The notes under the pieces are model-generated. The model did not search any database. It was not told the DNA's origin and saw only the letters and a list, made by a program, of their open reading frames with translations. Below are positions 1 to 7,107 of a stretch of 13,363 nucleotides of DNA, in pieces. The DNA is from Cocleimonas sp. (lineage in GTDB: Bacteria; Pseudomonadota; Gammaproteobacteria; Thiotrichales; Thiotrichaceae). Numbering within the stretch: the first letter of the stretch is position 1; each line of letters begins with the position of its first letter. A program made the position numbers and the translations under genes. The stretch spans positions 1 to 13,363 of the forward strand of contig JAGLBQ010000237.1 of NCBI GenBank assembly GCA_023146675.1, in the 5' to 3' direction.

Positions 1-729
1 GATTTAGCCGCCTTATTAACGAATCTTGAACCACATGATGTACTGTTCATTGATGAAATTCACCGCCTCAGCCCTGCTATTGAAGAAATACTCTATCCTG
101 CCATGGAAGATTTTCAACTCGATATTATGATTGGCGAAGGACCCGCTGCTCGCTCTATTAAGCTAGATTTACCACCTTTTACCTTAGTGGGAGCAACCAC
201 CCGTGCAGGGCTTCTGACCGCACCACTACGCGATCGTTTTGGTATTGTTCAACGCCTAGAATTCTATAATATAAAAGATCTTACCTACATTGTTAGCCGC
301 GCTGCAAAAATTATCGGTGCAATAATTAATGAAACAGGTGCTAAAGAAATAGCACGTCGCTCACGTGGCACGCCGCGTATAGCCAATCGTTTATTACGTC
401 GAGTACGCGATTATGCACAAGTAAGAGCAGATGGGAAAATCACCGCCAGCATTGCTGATAGCGCGTTAAATATGCTCAATGTTGATAGTGAAGGGCTTGA
501 TCATATGGATCGTCGCCTATTACTCGCCATTATGGAAAAATTTGATGGCGGTCCTGTTGGATCAAATAGTCTTGCAGCAGCCATCAGTGAAGAACGCGGA
601 ACAATCGAAGAAGTGCTAGAACCCTTTTTAATTCAGCAAGGCTTTTTAATGCGAACCCCAAGAGGAAGAGTTGCGACGCGCCATGCTTGGCAATATTTTG
701 GATTAAATCAGCCTGAGAAAAAGAACTGA
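1..729 (+). CDS. ruvB: RuvB, Holliday junction branch-migration ATPase (5'-truncated by window edge)
   Basis: RuvB is the AAA+ hexameric motor that, with RuvA, drives branch migration of Holliday junctions in the cytoplasm. The reading frame is open from base 1 and gives 242 visible residues. The family is about 335-340 residues, so roughly 95-100 N-terminal residues, including Walker A, lie outside the window. Visible in order are Walker B (FIDEIHR, visible residues 16-22), sensor 1 (GATTRAG, 64-70), the arginine-finger region (LRDRFG, 76-81), sensor 2 (RGTPRIANRLLRR) and the C-terminal winged-helix DNA-binding domain with its RTPRGR stretch. The gene ends at TGA 727-729. The frame is intact with no sign of decay. 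ruvA and ruvC would be expected upstream but cannot be seen. Confidence 0.97.
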   Translation, partial: DLAALLTNLEPHDVLFIDEIHRLSPAIEEILYPAMEDFQLDIMIGEGPAARSIKLDLPPFTLVGATTRAGLLTAPLRDRFGIVQRLEFYNIKDLTYIVSRAAKIIGAIINETGAKEIARRSRGTPRIANRLLRRVRDYAQVRADGKITASIADSALNMLNVDSEGLDHMDRRLLLAIMEKFDGGPVGSNSLAAAISEERGTIEEVLEPFLIQQGFLMRTPRGRVATRHAWQYFGLNQPEKKN

Positions 730-732
730 AGC

Positions 733-755
733 CCAGATCTCTGGCAGAGATCCGG
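733..755 (+). other. Small hairpin after ruvB
   Basis: GATCTCT (736-742) pairs with AGAGATC (746-752) around a GGC loop. A further CC/GG pair (733-734 with 754-755) lies beyond one mismatch. It starts a few bases after the ruvB stop, but no T-run follows on either strand. It could be a weak terminator or an mRNA 3'-end structure; a standard intrinsic terminator is not supported. Confidence 0.4.
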
Positions 756-848
756 AGCGCACAAAGGTATATTCTTTTATCTTTTCTTAGTGAGCTATGC
801 ACCTTTGCGAGATAATAGTGTTTTTATTGCATTCCTAAGGTTTATCAT

Positions 849-1577
849 ATGTTAGACAATATCCGCATTGTAATGGTGCGCACCTTTCACCCAGGAAATA
901 TTGGTTCAGCTGCACGCTCAATGAAAACTATGGGCTTGAGCCAGCTTTATCTCGTATCACCACGCGAATTTCCATCGGATGAAGCATTAAAAATGGCTGC
1001 AGGTGCAAAGGATGCGGTAGAACAGGCAATTGTTGTTGATAGCGTCTATGAAGCAGTAAAAGACTGTTCATTAGTTATCGCAACGACCGCTAGAATACGT
1101 GGCAATGACCTACCCGAGCTATCCCCTGATAAAATGGCAGCCGCACTGAATACAGCCGCAAAAAAAGCCCCTGTCGCACTAATCTTTGGACCTGAGCGCA
1201 TGGGACTTTTCAATGAAGACCTGACCTTGGCAAAATACCGTGTCACCATCCCCACTAATCCTGACTACAGCTCCTTAAATATTGCCGCAGCAGTGCAAAC
1301 ACTGAGTTATGAGATTTACAAATACTCGCTTATTAATCAAACTGAAAAGCCAGAAAATAATCTATTCAATAGAGAACTACCCACTGCTGAAGCGCTTGAA
1401 ACATTTTATAGTCAGCTAGAACAGACCTTAAAAGAAACAGGTTTTATTATAAAAAATCATCCAGGGAAAGTGATGCAACGATTGCAAAATGTTTTCACAC
1501 GCGCCGAACTAGATGCGCATGAACTGCGGATATTACGTGGCGCACTCGCATCAGTACAGCGGTTAAAGAAAGATTAA
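849..1577 (+). CDS. trmJ: TrmJ-type tRNA (cytidine/uridine-32-2'-O)-methyltransferase
   Basis: This is a SPOUT-class (SpoU/TrmH) methyltransferase that uses S-adenosylmethionine to 2'-O-methylate tRNA position 32. Its 242 residues match the usual length (E. coli TrmJ is about 246). The three SpoU motifs are present: motif 1 HPGNIGSAAR (residues 14-23), motif 2 FGPERMG (113-119), and motif 3 IPTNPDYSSLN (134-144), which leads into the trefoil-knot helix. The C-terminal ~80 residues are the helical extension typical of TrmJ and absent from short TrmL. The ATG is preceded by AAGG at 837-840 with 8 nt spacing. In many gammaproteobacteria trmJ lies beside suhB and iscR; here it follows ruvB and is convergent with the next gene. 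Confidence 0.93.
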   Translation: MLDNIRIVMVRTFHPGNIGSAARSMKTMGLSQLYLVSPREFPSDEALKMAAGAKDAVEQAIVVDSVYEAVKDCSLVIATTARIRGNDLPELSPDKMAAALNTAAKKAPVALIFGPERMGLFNEDLTLAKYRVTIPTNPDYSSLNIAAAVQTLSYEIYKYSLINQTEKPENNLFNRELPTAEALETFYSQLEQTLKETGFIIKNHPGKVMQRLQNVFTRAELDAHELRILRGALASVQRLKKD

Positions 1578-2188
1578 CTCAAGCGTTTTAACAAGCTTAT
1601 AATCTTAGCATGATGCGCCTTTTCCCATTCTTCTAAAGAGGTTGCCTGATCAAGCTCCGTTCTTTTTTTAGCCAGTGAAAATGCTTCTTCCTGCTGTTCA
1701 TAGGGGATAATAGCAATACCTTCTTCATCTGCCACGACAATATCATTGGCATTAACCTTAACCTCTCCACATATAATTGATTGATTAAGTGGTGCAATAT
1801 TTTCTTTCACACCAGGTTTCGCTACATGACCACGCGCATAAACAGGGAATTTAGCCTCTCTAATCTCTGACAAATCTCGAATGACACCATCAATAATCAT
1901 CCCTGCAATGCCACGTTTTTGGGCAATAGCACACACATTGCCGCCAGCGACTGCATGTGAATCATCCCCCGCATCAACGACTAAAATAGAACCTGCGGGT
2001 GCTTCATAAATTGCAGCATGTAGCATTAAGTTATCGCCAGCACTTAATTGCACTGTAAAAGCAGGTCCTGCAATACGTGGTATTCCAGACCAAAGAGGTT
2101 TGATATGGTAATCAATAAACTGTTCACGTGGCAGTGCATCTGCATACTCTGTGGTTGCATAAGCTGCAAAGGGGTGTTTTGATTGCAT
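1574..2188 (-). CDS. RraA-like / 4-hydroxy-4-methyl-2-oxoglutarate aldolase family protein
   Basis: The protein has 204 residues and the RraA/HMG-aldolase fold. Signs are the AGDNLMLHAAI segment, the GSILVVDAGDD strand-turn, and GIAGMIIDGVIRDL holding the Arg-Asp pair (residues 104-105) that contributes to the metal/substrate site in HMG/CHA aldolases. The other acidic residue of the D-X20-R-D motif appears to be Gly (about residue 83), so aldolase activity is uncertain. Related proteins act as pyruvate-releasing aldolases, oxaloacetate decarboxylases or RNase E regulators. The frame can be extended to a TTG at 2191, but ATG at 2188 is chosen because AGGAA (2199-2195) stands 6 nt before it. 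Its TAA shares the TTAA at 1574-1577 with the trmJ stop codon. Confidence 0.85.
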   Translation of the reverse strand: MQSKHPFAAYATTEYADALPREQFIDYHIKPLWSGIPRIAGPAFTVQLSAGDNLMLHAAIYEAPAGSILVVDAGDDSHAVAGGNVCAIAQKRGIAGMIIDGVIRDLSEIREAKFPVYARGHVAKPGVKENIAPLNQSIICGEVKVNANDIVVADEEGIAIIPYEQQEEAFSLAKKRTELDQATSLEEWEKAHHAKIISLLKRLS

Positions 2189-2215
2189 CAATAGTTCCTA
2201 TCCTTATCTTTAATT

Positions 2216-2327
2216 AAAGTCACTGAATAAAATTATTCGCTAGCGAAATGAGTTTGCATCAATAATTCAAATAAATAGCTTTATGCCCGCATTGAGCATA
2301 AAGCTACCATCTGTCACAAATATTATC
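2216..2327 (-). pseudogene. Relic of a GMC oxidoreductase 3' end (decayed direct repeat of 4120-4234)
   Basis: This stretch aligns with the last ~115 bp of the intact GMC oxidoreductase gene at 4120-4234, including six bases that overlap and follow that gene's stop. My hand alignment gives about 89 matches over 115 columns (~77%). A nearly unbroken core reads TGCCCGCATTGRGCATAAAG followed by CTACCATC. A 2-bp deletion and a 1-bp deletion, plus in-frame stops, rule out coding. In the intact gene this region encodes the C-terminal segment with VTDGSF and FRVADKI. The relic starts where the glycoside hydrolase frame ends (its TGA is 2328-2326). The glycoside hydrolase gene is therefore bracketed by an intact and a degenerate copy of the same 3' end. 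Confidence 0.85.
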
Positions 2328-3729
2328 AGCGTGAAGATCTGACTTGAGGGTCACAACTAGGATCTAGAGCTGCTTTAGCATCTTCTAAATTGTATTTACA
2401 ACCACCAATAAATTTCCCTCTTCTATCAAATTGCAGTAAACGTGTGCTTTCAGGTTGAATAACAAAAGGATGTGCAATATCTTTTCGTCTAGAGCGAATA
2501 GCTTTAATACTAATAGCTAACTCTGCATCAGGTATTTTACCGTTTAAGTTAATCTCACCTTGGAGGGTGTTATTCTGATTATAATTAAAAATAAAGACAT
2601 TAATCCGTCCAGAGCCACGCAATTTAGTTGCGGTGACAGCAACATGTTCTTTATTACTAGAGGACGTTAATATTTTGCCTTTAAAATGCTTTGCCATTAG
2701 CTGAAAGTGAAAATACATGGATTTTTTATCCGCATATTTTCGGGTTAGATAACCAATATCTGAATATTCATCACTTCCTTCAACAATACTCCATAGCTGC
2801 ATTGACTCTACTTTTTGCTCTGCTCCCACTGCTAATAAATTCGCTATCCATTGACCTGCAAAAAAGCTACTGGCACCTTCCGAGGTAATACTATTATCCT
2901 CAGGGTTATACCAATTGATATTAAACTCGGTCACCATTGCTTTAATTTTTTGACTTCTTTTGCGTGATTTTTTATTAATAATATCTAAGCGCTCACGCAA
3001 AGAAACAAATGATTCTTTAAATTTCTGAAGTTTTTCTAAACTTGTCTTGCGTGTTTGCTCTGTACTTGTATAACCAAAACCATAGGCATGAAAGGAAAAA
3101 TAATCAATATAAGGACGTCTTGTTTTGGGGTTAACACCTGTTATATCCGCATCTCCGCCTAGTAAAGAATCAACCCAATAGTGATCAAACCATGCCATTT
3201 CACCTGCAATTATTTTAATTCTAGGATCAACCTTTTTCATTGCAATTGAAAATTCTTTAACATGTTTCGCATACAGGCTGGGGCTGTAATTTTCATACAT
3301 CAAATTAGGCTCATTTCCGATAGCCCAATACTTGACTTTTAATTTTCTATTCTTCCTATTTTTATTAATAAACTTAACAATACGTGCTGCATTTTCGGCA
3401 CTAAATTCTCCTCCATTAAGTGGGACTTGAAGAATTGCTTTTGCGCCAACCTCTTTTATTTTTTTAAGTGTATCGACAAGTTGTGATTCAGTATAAAAAC
3501 TACGATCTGCCGCGATTCCACCTAAGCGAATAATATTAGGGCTTGAATCTTCCACCTTGTCCCAAACTTGATCTAACTTGCCAAAATATTCTTTTTCTCC
3601 AATAGCACGAGGCATCCAAGCATTTAGCCCAAAAAGAGTTTTAGGAACATAGTCTGCGGCTTGGGAAAAACTTGAAGCGGACAATAAAATAATAAACACA
3701 AGACGTGTTAAAAATAATCGTTTAAACAA
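2326..3729 (-). CDS. Exported glycoside hydrolase, clan A-like (beta/alpha)8 fold
   Basis: The protein has 467 residues with a signal peptide (hydrophobic core about 5-20, cleavage near SQA-AD, 24/25), so it acts outside the cytoplasm. Clan GH-A hallmarks are the acid/base Glu in AIGNEPN (E140), a His in FSFHAYG (H214) and the nucleophile Glu in VTEFN (E268). A beta-rich C-terminal domain follows the barrel, as in GH39, GH51 or GH79 enzymes. The exact family and substrate cannot be assigned; an exopolysaccharide or plant-type glycan is plausible. There is no suitable ATG before residue 38. The TTG at 3729-3727 has GAGGA (3742-3738) 8 nt upstream and starts directly at the signal peptide, so it is the likely start. 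The gene stands alone, 388 bp from the GMC gene. Confidence 0.85.
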   Translation of the reverse strand: MFKRLFLTRLVFIILLSASSFSQAADYVPKTLFGLNAWMPRAIGEKEYFGKLDQVWDKVEDSSPNIIRLGGIAADRSFYTESQLVDTLKKIKEVGAKAILQVPLNGGEFSAENAARIVKFINKNRKNRKLKVKYWAIGNEPNLMYENYSPSLYAKHVKEFSIAMKKVDPRIKIIAGEMAWFDHYWVDSLLGGDADITGVNPKTRRPYIDYFSFHAYGFGYTSTEQTRKTSLEKLQKFKESFVSLRERLDIINKKSRKRSQKIKAMVTEFNINWYNPEDNSITSEGASSFFAGQWIANLLAVGAEQKVESMQLWSIVEGSDEYSDIGYLTRKYADKKSMYFHFQLMAKHFKGKILTSSSNKEHVAVTATKLRGSGRINVFIFNYNQNNTLQGEINLNGKIPDAELAISIKAIRSRRKDIAHPFVIQPESTRLLQFDRRGKFIGGCKYNLEDAKAALDPSCDPQVRSSR

Positions 3730-4117
3730 TAGATAAATCCTCGGAAAAGGTATGGAGACAGGACTGAATATTTTTCAATTAATTTTTATAATGGGGTAAA
3801 GAAAATACACTCAGGAATCGTTTAATTTTAAAGCAACAAAAATTCTTTATCAATACAGCAAGAGAGCCTTTTATCAGAAGTTCCTAATATTTATGAAAAA
3901 AGCCCAGCTCCTTGCAGTCATCCTCTTTGCTTCATCATCCTCGCTAACCAATGGGGTTTAGTAACTGATATTACGCACCCTACCAAGAAATATGGATTAC
4001 AGTGGTTATAAAATATAAAAACTGCAACTCGTTGATTACTAATATACAGTGAAAGATCAGTTAGTTAGCTATCAAGTCACATAATGATTCGCAGAGTTAA
4101 AACCAGCGCTTTTATTT
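3730..4117. other. 388-bp intergenic stretch with a signal-peptide-like micro-ORF
   Basis: This AT-rich stretch separates the GMC gene from the glycoside hydrolase gene. On the minus strand it must hold the glycoside hydrolase promoter, but no convincing -35/-10 pair was found. On the plus strand, 3893-3961 reads as a 22-codon frame beginning MKKAQLLAVILFASSSS and ending in TAG. This looks like a signal peptide with nothing after it. A second short open stretch follows in another frame as far as TAA near 4011. There is no clear Shine-Dalgarno sequence. It may be a remnant of a secreted-protein gene or chance. Confidence 0.35.
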
Positions 4118-5791
4118 TCAAAGTCGCTTAATAATTTTATCCGCTACCCGAAATGAATTCGCATAAATAGTCCAAGTAAACGGTGCACTGCCCGCATTGG
4201 GCATAAAGCTACCATCCGTGACATAAAGATTATCCACATCATGAGCTTGACAGTCTTTATTCAATACCGAGGTTTTAGGATCGTCACCAAAACGGCAAGT
4301 ACCCGCCACCAAGTTCACAGGCGGCGAACCTGATGCGAATGAGATTACATTAGATGCACCCATTTTCTTTAACACTTCCCCGGCTTTTGCCGCGAGGTAA
4401 TAACCGACTTGCAGATTACGCCCATGAAACCCAAAACGCGCTCTGGCAACGGGCATTCCATATTTATCTTTTACTTTCGGGTCTAGTTTTACAAAGCTAT
4501 CTTGATTAGGTAGCCAGTCACAAAAAGCTTCTATTTTGATATAACGCCCATCACGAAAATAACTTTCCAAATCACGCTTTAATGGCTTACCCCAGACGAG
4601 ACCATCACGTCCACTAATGCGCCCACTAGCACGCGCAAGAGGGTTAGGATGCAGGTGAACAAAATCAATCACACCACCTTTGGCTTTATCGCCAAAATCT
4701 GGATCATCAATCACATAGTAATCATGGATGGTACGGTTTATAAAAGGACCATTTTGACGCAATGCCTCAACTTGTTTTTCTGAGAATTTTGCATAATTAA
4801 ATCGTCCAGAACCAGCTCCTCCCCCTGCAAACATAAGATTCTGACCAACCAGCCCACTGCTATTGGCTAGACCCTTTTTATGTTTTTTTCCTGTTGAGTT
4901 TAGCAAGAGACGCGCTGTTTCAATCGACTGGCAGGCAACAACGTATATCTTGGCATCAACATGTTTCTTTTTGCCTTCTTTATTATAGTATTCAACTGCC
5001 GTAATCTTCCCTTTTTCATCACTCAGAATACGGCTGACATGGCTTTGTGGATAAATTTCACATTTACCTGTTTTTACCGCTTTATCCAGTAATGCCGCAC
5101 GAGAGCTTCCTTTTGCACCTGTCGCACACCCTAAACCACCGCAATAACCATTATAACTGCAACTACTTCTATCCAAAGCAGGTTTAGAGAGAATGGCACG
5201 CGGCATAGGGATCGAGGTAATACCCATTTCATCACAGGCTGTATCAATCATTTTAGATAAGGGATGTGAGGTTAGTGGTGGGTAAGGGTAATCTTTGCTG
5301 CTACGGGGTTCTTGAAATTTATGCTTAACCACTTTACCTGAAATACCGACCACTTTTTCTACTTTGTCATAATAAGGCTCAAGATCATCATAGCTAATCG
5401 GCCAATCTGCCATATTTGCACCTTCAATCGCGCCAAAGGTGGATTTTAATTTAAAATCAATGGGTTTTAGACGATGAAAAAATCCGCTCATAAAATTACT
5501 GGAGCCACCCACTAAATTACCATTCCATAAATTCCAAGAAGACTCTGATGTTTTTTGCACACGCCAACCCTCCCCTTTTTCCGTTTCAACCACATGTTGT
5601 TCTTCTTTTAAATTTGGAGTGAAAACTTCATGGATACAGCACGCCATTTCATCTTTATAGAAATCATCCTCTTTAAACCATTTGCCTTTTTCTAGCACAA
5701 CAACAGAATGACCCGCTTTGGATAATTCATAGGCGATAGGACCGCCCCCCGCTCCGCTACCGATTACACAGACATCAAAATCTTTACTCAT
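4118..5791 (-). CDS. GMC-family FAD-dependent oxidoreductase (gluconate/fructose dehydrogenase-like large subunit)
   Basis: This 557-residue flavoprotein has an N-terminal dinucleotide-binding motif GSGAGG (11-16) ending in VVVLEKG, a GMC-type GNLVGGSS segment (91-98) and a C-terminal GMC domain. Cysteines C211, C217 and C222 in CSYNGYCGGLGC resemble the cluster that in membrane-bound gluconate/fructose dehydrogenase large subunits binds a [3Fe-4S] centre. The catalytic His expected three residues before GTC (about position 494) is Leu, and the usual Asn of the later NPT motif is replaced (SAPFT, about 535-539). It may belong to a divergent clade with other catalytic residues. It has no signal peptide. 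Its ATG overlaps the stop of the upstream subunit-3 gene (ATGA), indicating translational coupling. It probably oxidises a sugar, polyol or alcohol in the periplasm; the substrate is unknown. Confidence 0.9.
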   Translation of the reverse strand: MSKDFDVCVIGSGAGGGPIAYELSKAGHSVVVLEKGKWFKEDDFYKDEMACCIHEVFTPNLKEEQHVVETEKGEGWRVQKTSESSWNLWNGNLVGGSSNFMSGFFHRLKPIDFKLKSTFGAIEGANMADWPISYDDLEPYYDKVEKVVGISGKVVKHKFQEPRSSKDYPYPPLTSHPLSKMIDTACDEMGITSIPMPRAILSKPALDRSSCSYNGYCGGLGCATGAKGSSRAALLDKAVKTGKCEIYPQSHVSRILSDEKGKITAVEYYNKEGKKKHVDAKIYVVACQSIETARLLLNSTGKKHKKGLANSSGLVGQNLMFAGGGAGSGRFNYAKFSEKQVEALRQNGPFINRTIHDYYVIDDPDFGDKAKGGVIDFVHLHPNPLARASGRISGRDGLVWGKPLKRDLESYFRDGRYIKIEAFCDWLPNQDSFVKLDPKVKDKYGMPVARARFGFHGRNLQVGYYLAAKAGEVLKKMGASNVISFASGSPPVNLVAGTCRFGDDPKTSVLNKDCQAHDVDNLYVTDGSFMPNAGSAPFTWTIYANSFRVADKIIKRL

Positions 5792-6333
5792 AATTCATAA
5801 TACCTTTTGCCAACAACGGGCAGAGGAAAACCAGGTTGATGTTTAAGCCACTTCCAGCCAATACTTTCAGAGTTACCGCCATAGATAGGATCAGTCAATA
5901 ATGCTTCCAGAATATAACGCAATGTTTCACGCAGCCATGCCCTACCTTCGCGGTCTTGCTCTAATGTTCTCAACGTGCTTTCCCGTTGTGCTTCGCTTAG
6001 TTGAATAAAGGATTTTTGATGTGTTTTATTGGCTAATTTTTCCAGTAACATCAAACCATCCCGCATAAAATCACGATGCGACTGTTCAGTTTTGGGCATC
6101 GCAAGTGCATTATGCAACCATGCAGTTGCATACACATCCTTAGCGCCAGGCGCATTCGCTTCAGAGGGGAATAGGTGATTTAAGACAGCATCCATGAGTT
6201 GCCACTGATCACTACTGAGACCAATAATTTTATTAGGCTCTATAACAACATTGGGAAGTTTTTTTGCCTGTAGCGGTAACGTGTTACTCAAGGCAAAGCC
6301 TGCGGTTAATAGCAGGAATTCTCTACGTTTCAT
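5788..6333 (-). CDS. Gluconate 2-dehydrogenase subunit 3 family protein with Tat signal
   Basis: This is a 181-residue small subunit partner of GMC dehydrogenases (Gluconate_2-dh3 family). The N-terminus KRREFLLL (residues 2-9) followed by a hydrophobic stretch to about residue 23 fits a twin-arginine signal peptide. Family hallmarks near the C-terminus are DPIYGGN and GWKWL followed by PGFP. In characterised fructose and gluconate dehydrogenases the small subunit's Tat signal carries the folded, FAD-loaded large subunit across the membrane. The same is inferred here, since the GMC protein has no signal. The stop overlaps the GMC start by 4 nt. It lies 17 nt downstream of the thioredoxin-lipoprotein gene. 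No cytochrome c subunit gene is present nearby. Confidence 0.88.
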   Translation of the reverse strand: MKRREFLLLTAGFALSNTLPLQAKKLPNVVIEPNKIIGLSSDQWQLMDAVLNHLFPSEANAPGAKDVYATAWLHNALAMPKTEQSHRDFMRDGLMLLEKLANKTHQKSFIQLSEAQRESTLRTLEQDREGRAWLRETLRYILEALLTDPIYGGNSESIGWKWLKHQPGFPLPVVGKRYYEL

Positions 6334-6350
6334 TTGTTTTTATTTTCTCT

Positions 6351-6827
6351 TTATTTATCTTGCAAGACACCTTGTAGCGTCCATAGCATAAATTGGGGTG
6401 TTTGATAGCCTGTTTTCTTAAAAATTTCCTTACCATCCGCATCTAAAACAATCATCGCAGGGCGACCGTAACTACGGTATTTTTCTGCCAACTCAGCATC
6501 CACCTCATCCTCAACCTTCACTGGAATAAAGTTTTCATTAATAACCGCCAGCACTTGCGGGTCACGCCATGTTGTTTTATCCATTTTTTTACAAAAACCA
6601 CACCACTCAGCCGAGAAATCCACTAACACTAAACGATTTGTCTTCTTAGCCTGTTCAAAAGCCGCAGGGGTCCAACGATTCCATGCGACTTCTTTAGAGC
6701 TGCTAACTTTTACAGTGCCTGTTTGCTTTGTTGCCTCCGTTGCAGACTCCTTATTACAAGAGGCTAAAAAAGCGGATAATAGCAGTATGGAAAGCATTAG
6801 CACTGGCGCTGATTGTTTTTTAATCAT
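6351..6827 (-). CDS. Thioredoxin-fold lipoprotein (thioredoxin_7 / DsbD C-terminal-like)
   Basis: From ATG 6827 the protein has 158 residues. It has a lipoprotein signal (MIKKQ n-region, hydrophobic core, LASC lipobox, lipidated C24) and then a thioredoxin domain with active site WCGFCKK (C76, C79) and a putative cis-Pro in GRPAMIVLD (P123). It most resembles the C-terminal thioredoxin domain of DsbD. It would act as a membrane-tethered periplasmic disulfide reductase or thiol partner. An alternative in-frame ATG at 6842 adds five residues but has no ribosome-binding sequence. A GAGA about 9-10 nt before 6827 and the classical short n-region favour 6827. As the first gene of the GMC operon it may keep the cysteines of that dehydrogenase, or of its redox partner, reduced. 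Confidence 0.88.
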   Translation of the reverse strand: MIKKQSAPVLMLSILLLSAFLASCNKESATEATKQTGTVKVSSSKEVAWNRWTPAAFEQAKKTNRLVLVDFSAEWCGFCKKMDKTTWRDPQVLAVINENFIPVKVEDEVDAELAEKYRSYGRPAMIVLDADGKEIFKKTGYQTPQFMLWTLQGVLQDK

Positions 6828-6956
6828 ATCATCTGTTCTCATGGGTTCGTAGGTATAGGGATAAAAACGAGTCAGTAATTATTTCAGACGCAGAATGATG
6901 CATCAATTTAAACTTAGCTTAAAAAATAATTAAAAATTAACATCCAAATATAATAT

Positions 6957-6980
6957 CCATGCGTAAATACGCTTGCATGG
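6957..6980. repeat. Nested inverted repeat in the divergent intergenic region
   Basis: CCATGC (6957-6962) and GCATGG (6975-6980) form one inverted repeat. GCGTA and TACGC (6961-6965 and 6968-6972) form a second, overlapping one with a 2-nt loop. The two cannot form at once. It lies between the divergently transcribed thioredoxin-lipoprotein and bufA1 genes, upstream of the proposed bufA1 promoter, so an operator is possible. Confidence 0.35.
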
Positions 6981-7036
6981 GTTATCTCTTTATATCTGTA
7001 TACCTATGTAGGACATTTGTGTTTACAATAAGCGAT

Positions 7037-7066
7037 CTGACAATAGAAAATCATTACTCAGATACT
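7037..7066 (+). promoter_or_regulatory. Candidate sigma-70 promoter of bufA1
   Basis: CTGACA (7037-7042, five of six matches to the -35 consensus) is followed after 18 nt by GATACT (7061-7066, four of six matches to the -10 consensus). It would start transcription near 7073, about 35 nt before the bufA1 ATG and upstream of its AGGAG (7096-7100). A TATAAT at 7087-7092 is too close to the ribosome-binding site to serve as -10. Confidence 0.35.
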
Positions 7067-7107
7067 TATTATTAATACTTATATTTTATAATCTTAGGAG
7101 TTTTACA

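Noticed and set aside
584..802. 72-residue minus-strand open frame across the end of ruvB
   Set aside because: It overlaps ruvB coding sequence, has no recognisable domain and is a shadow of the real gene.
2383..2410. Possible continuation of the GMC relic into the glycoside hydrolase C-terminus, since both tails have two Cys 15 residues apart
   Set aside because: The distance from the second Cys to the shared GATAAT differs (25 versus 15 nt) and the codons between do not align. The similarity is probably chance.
7087..7092. TATAAT as -10 box of bufA1
   Set aside because: It lies only 15 nt before the ATG, so transcription would begin inside or after the Shine-Dalgarno sequence.
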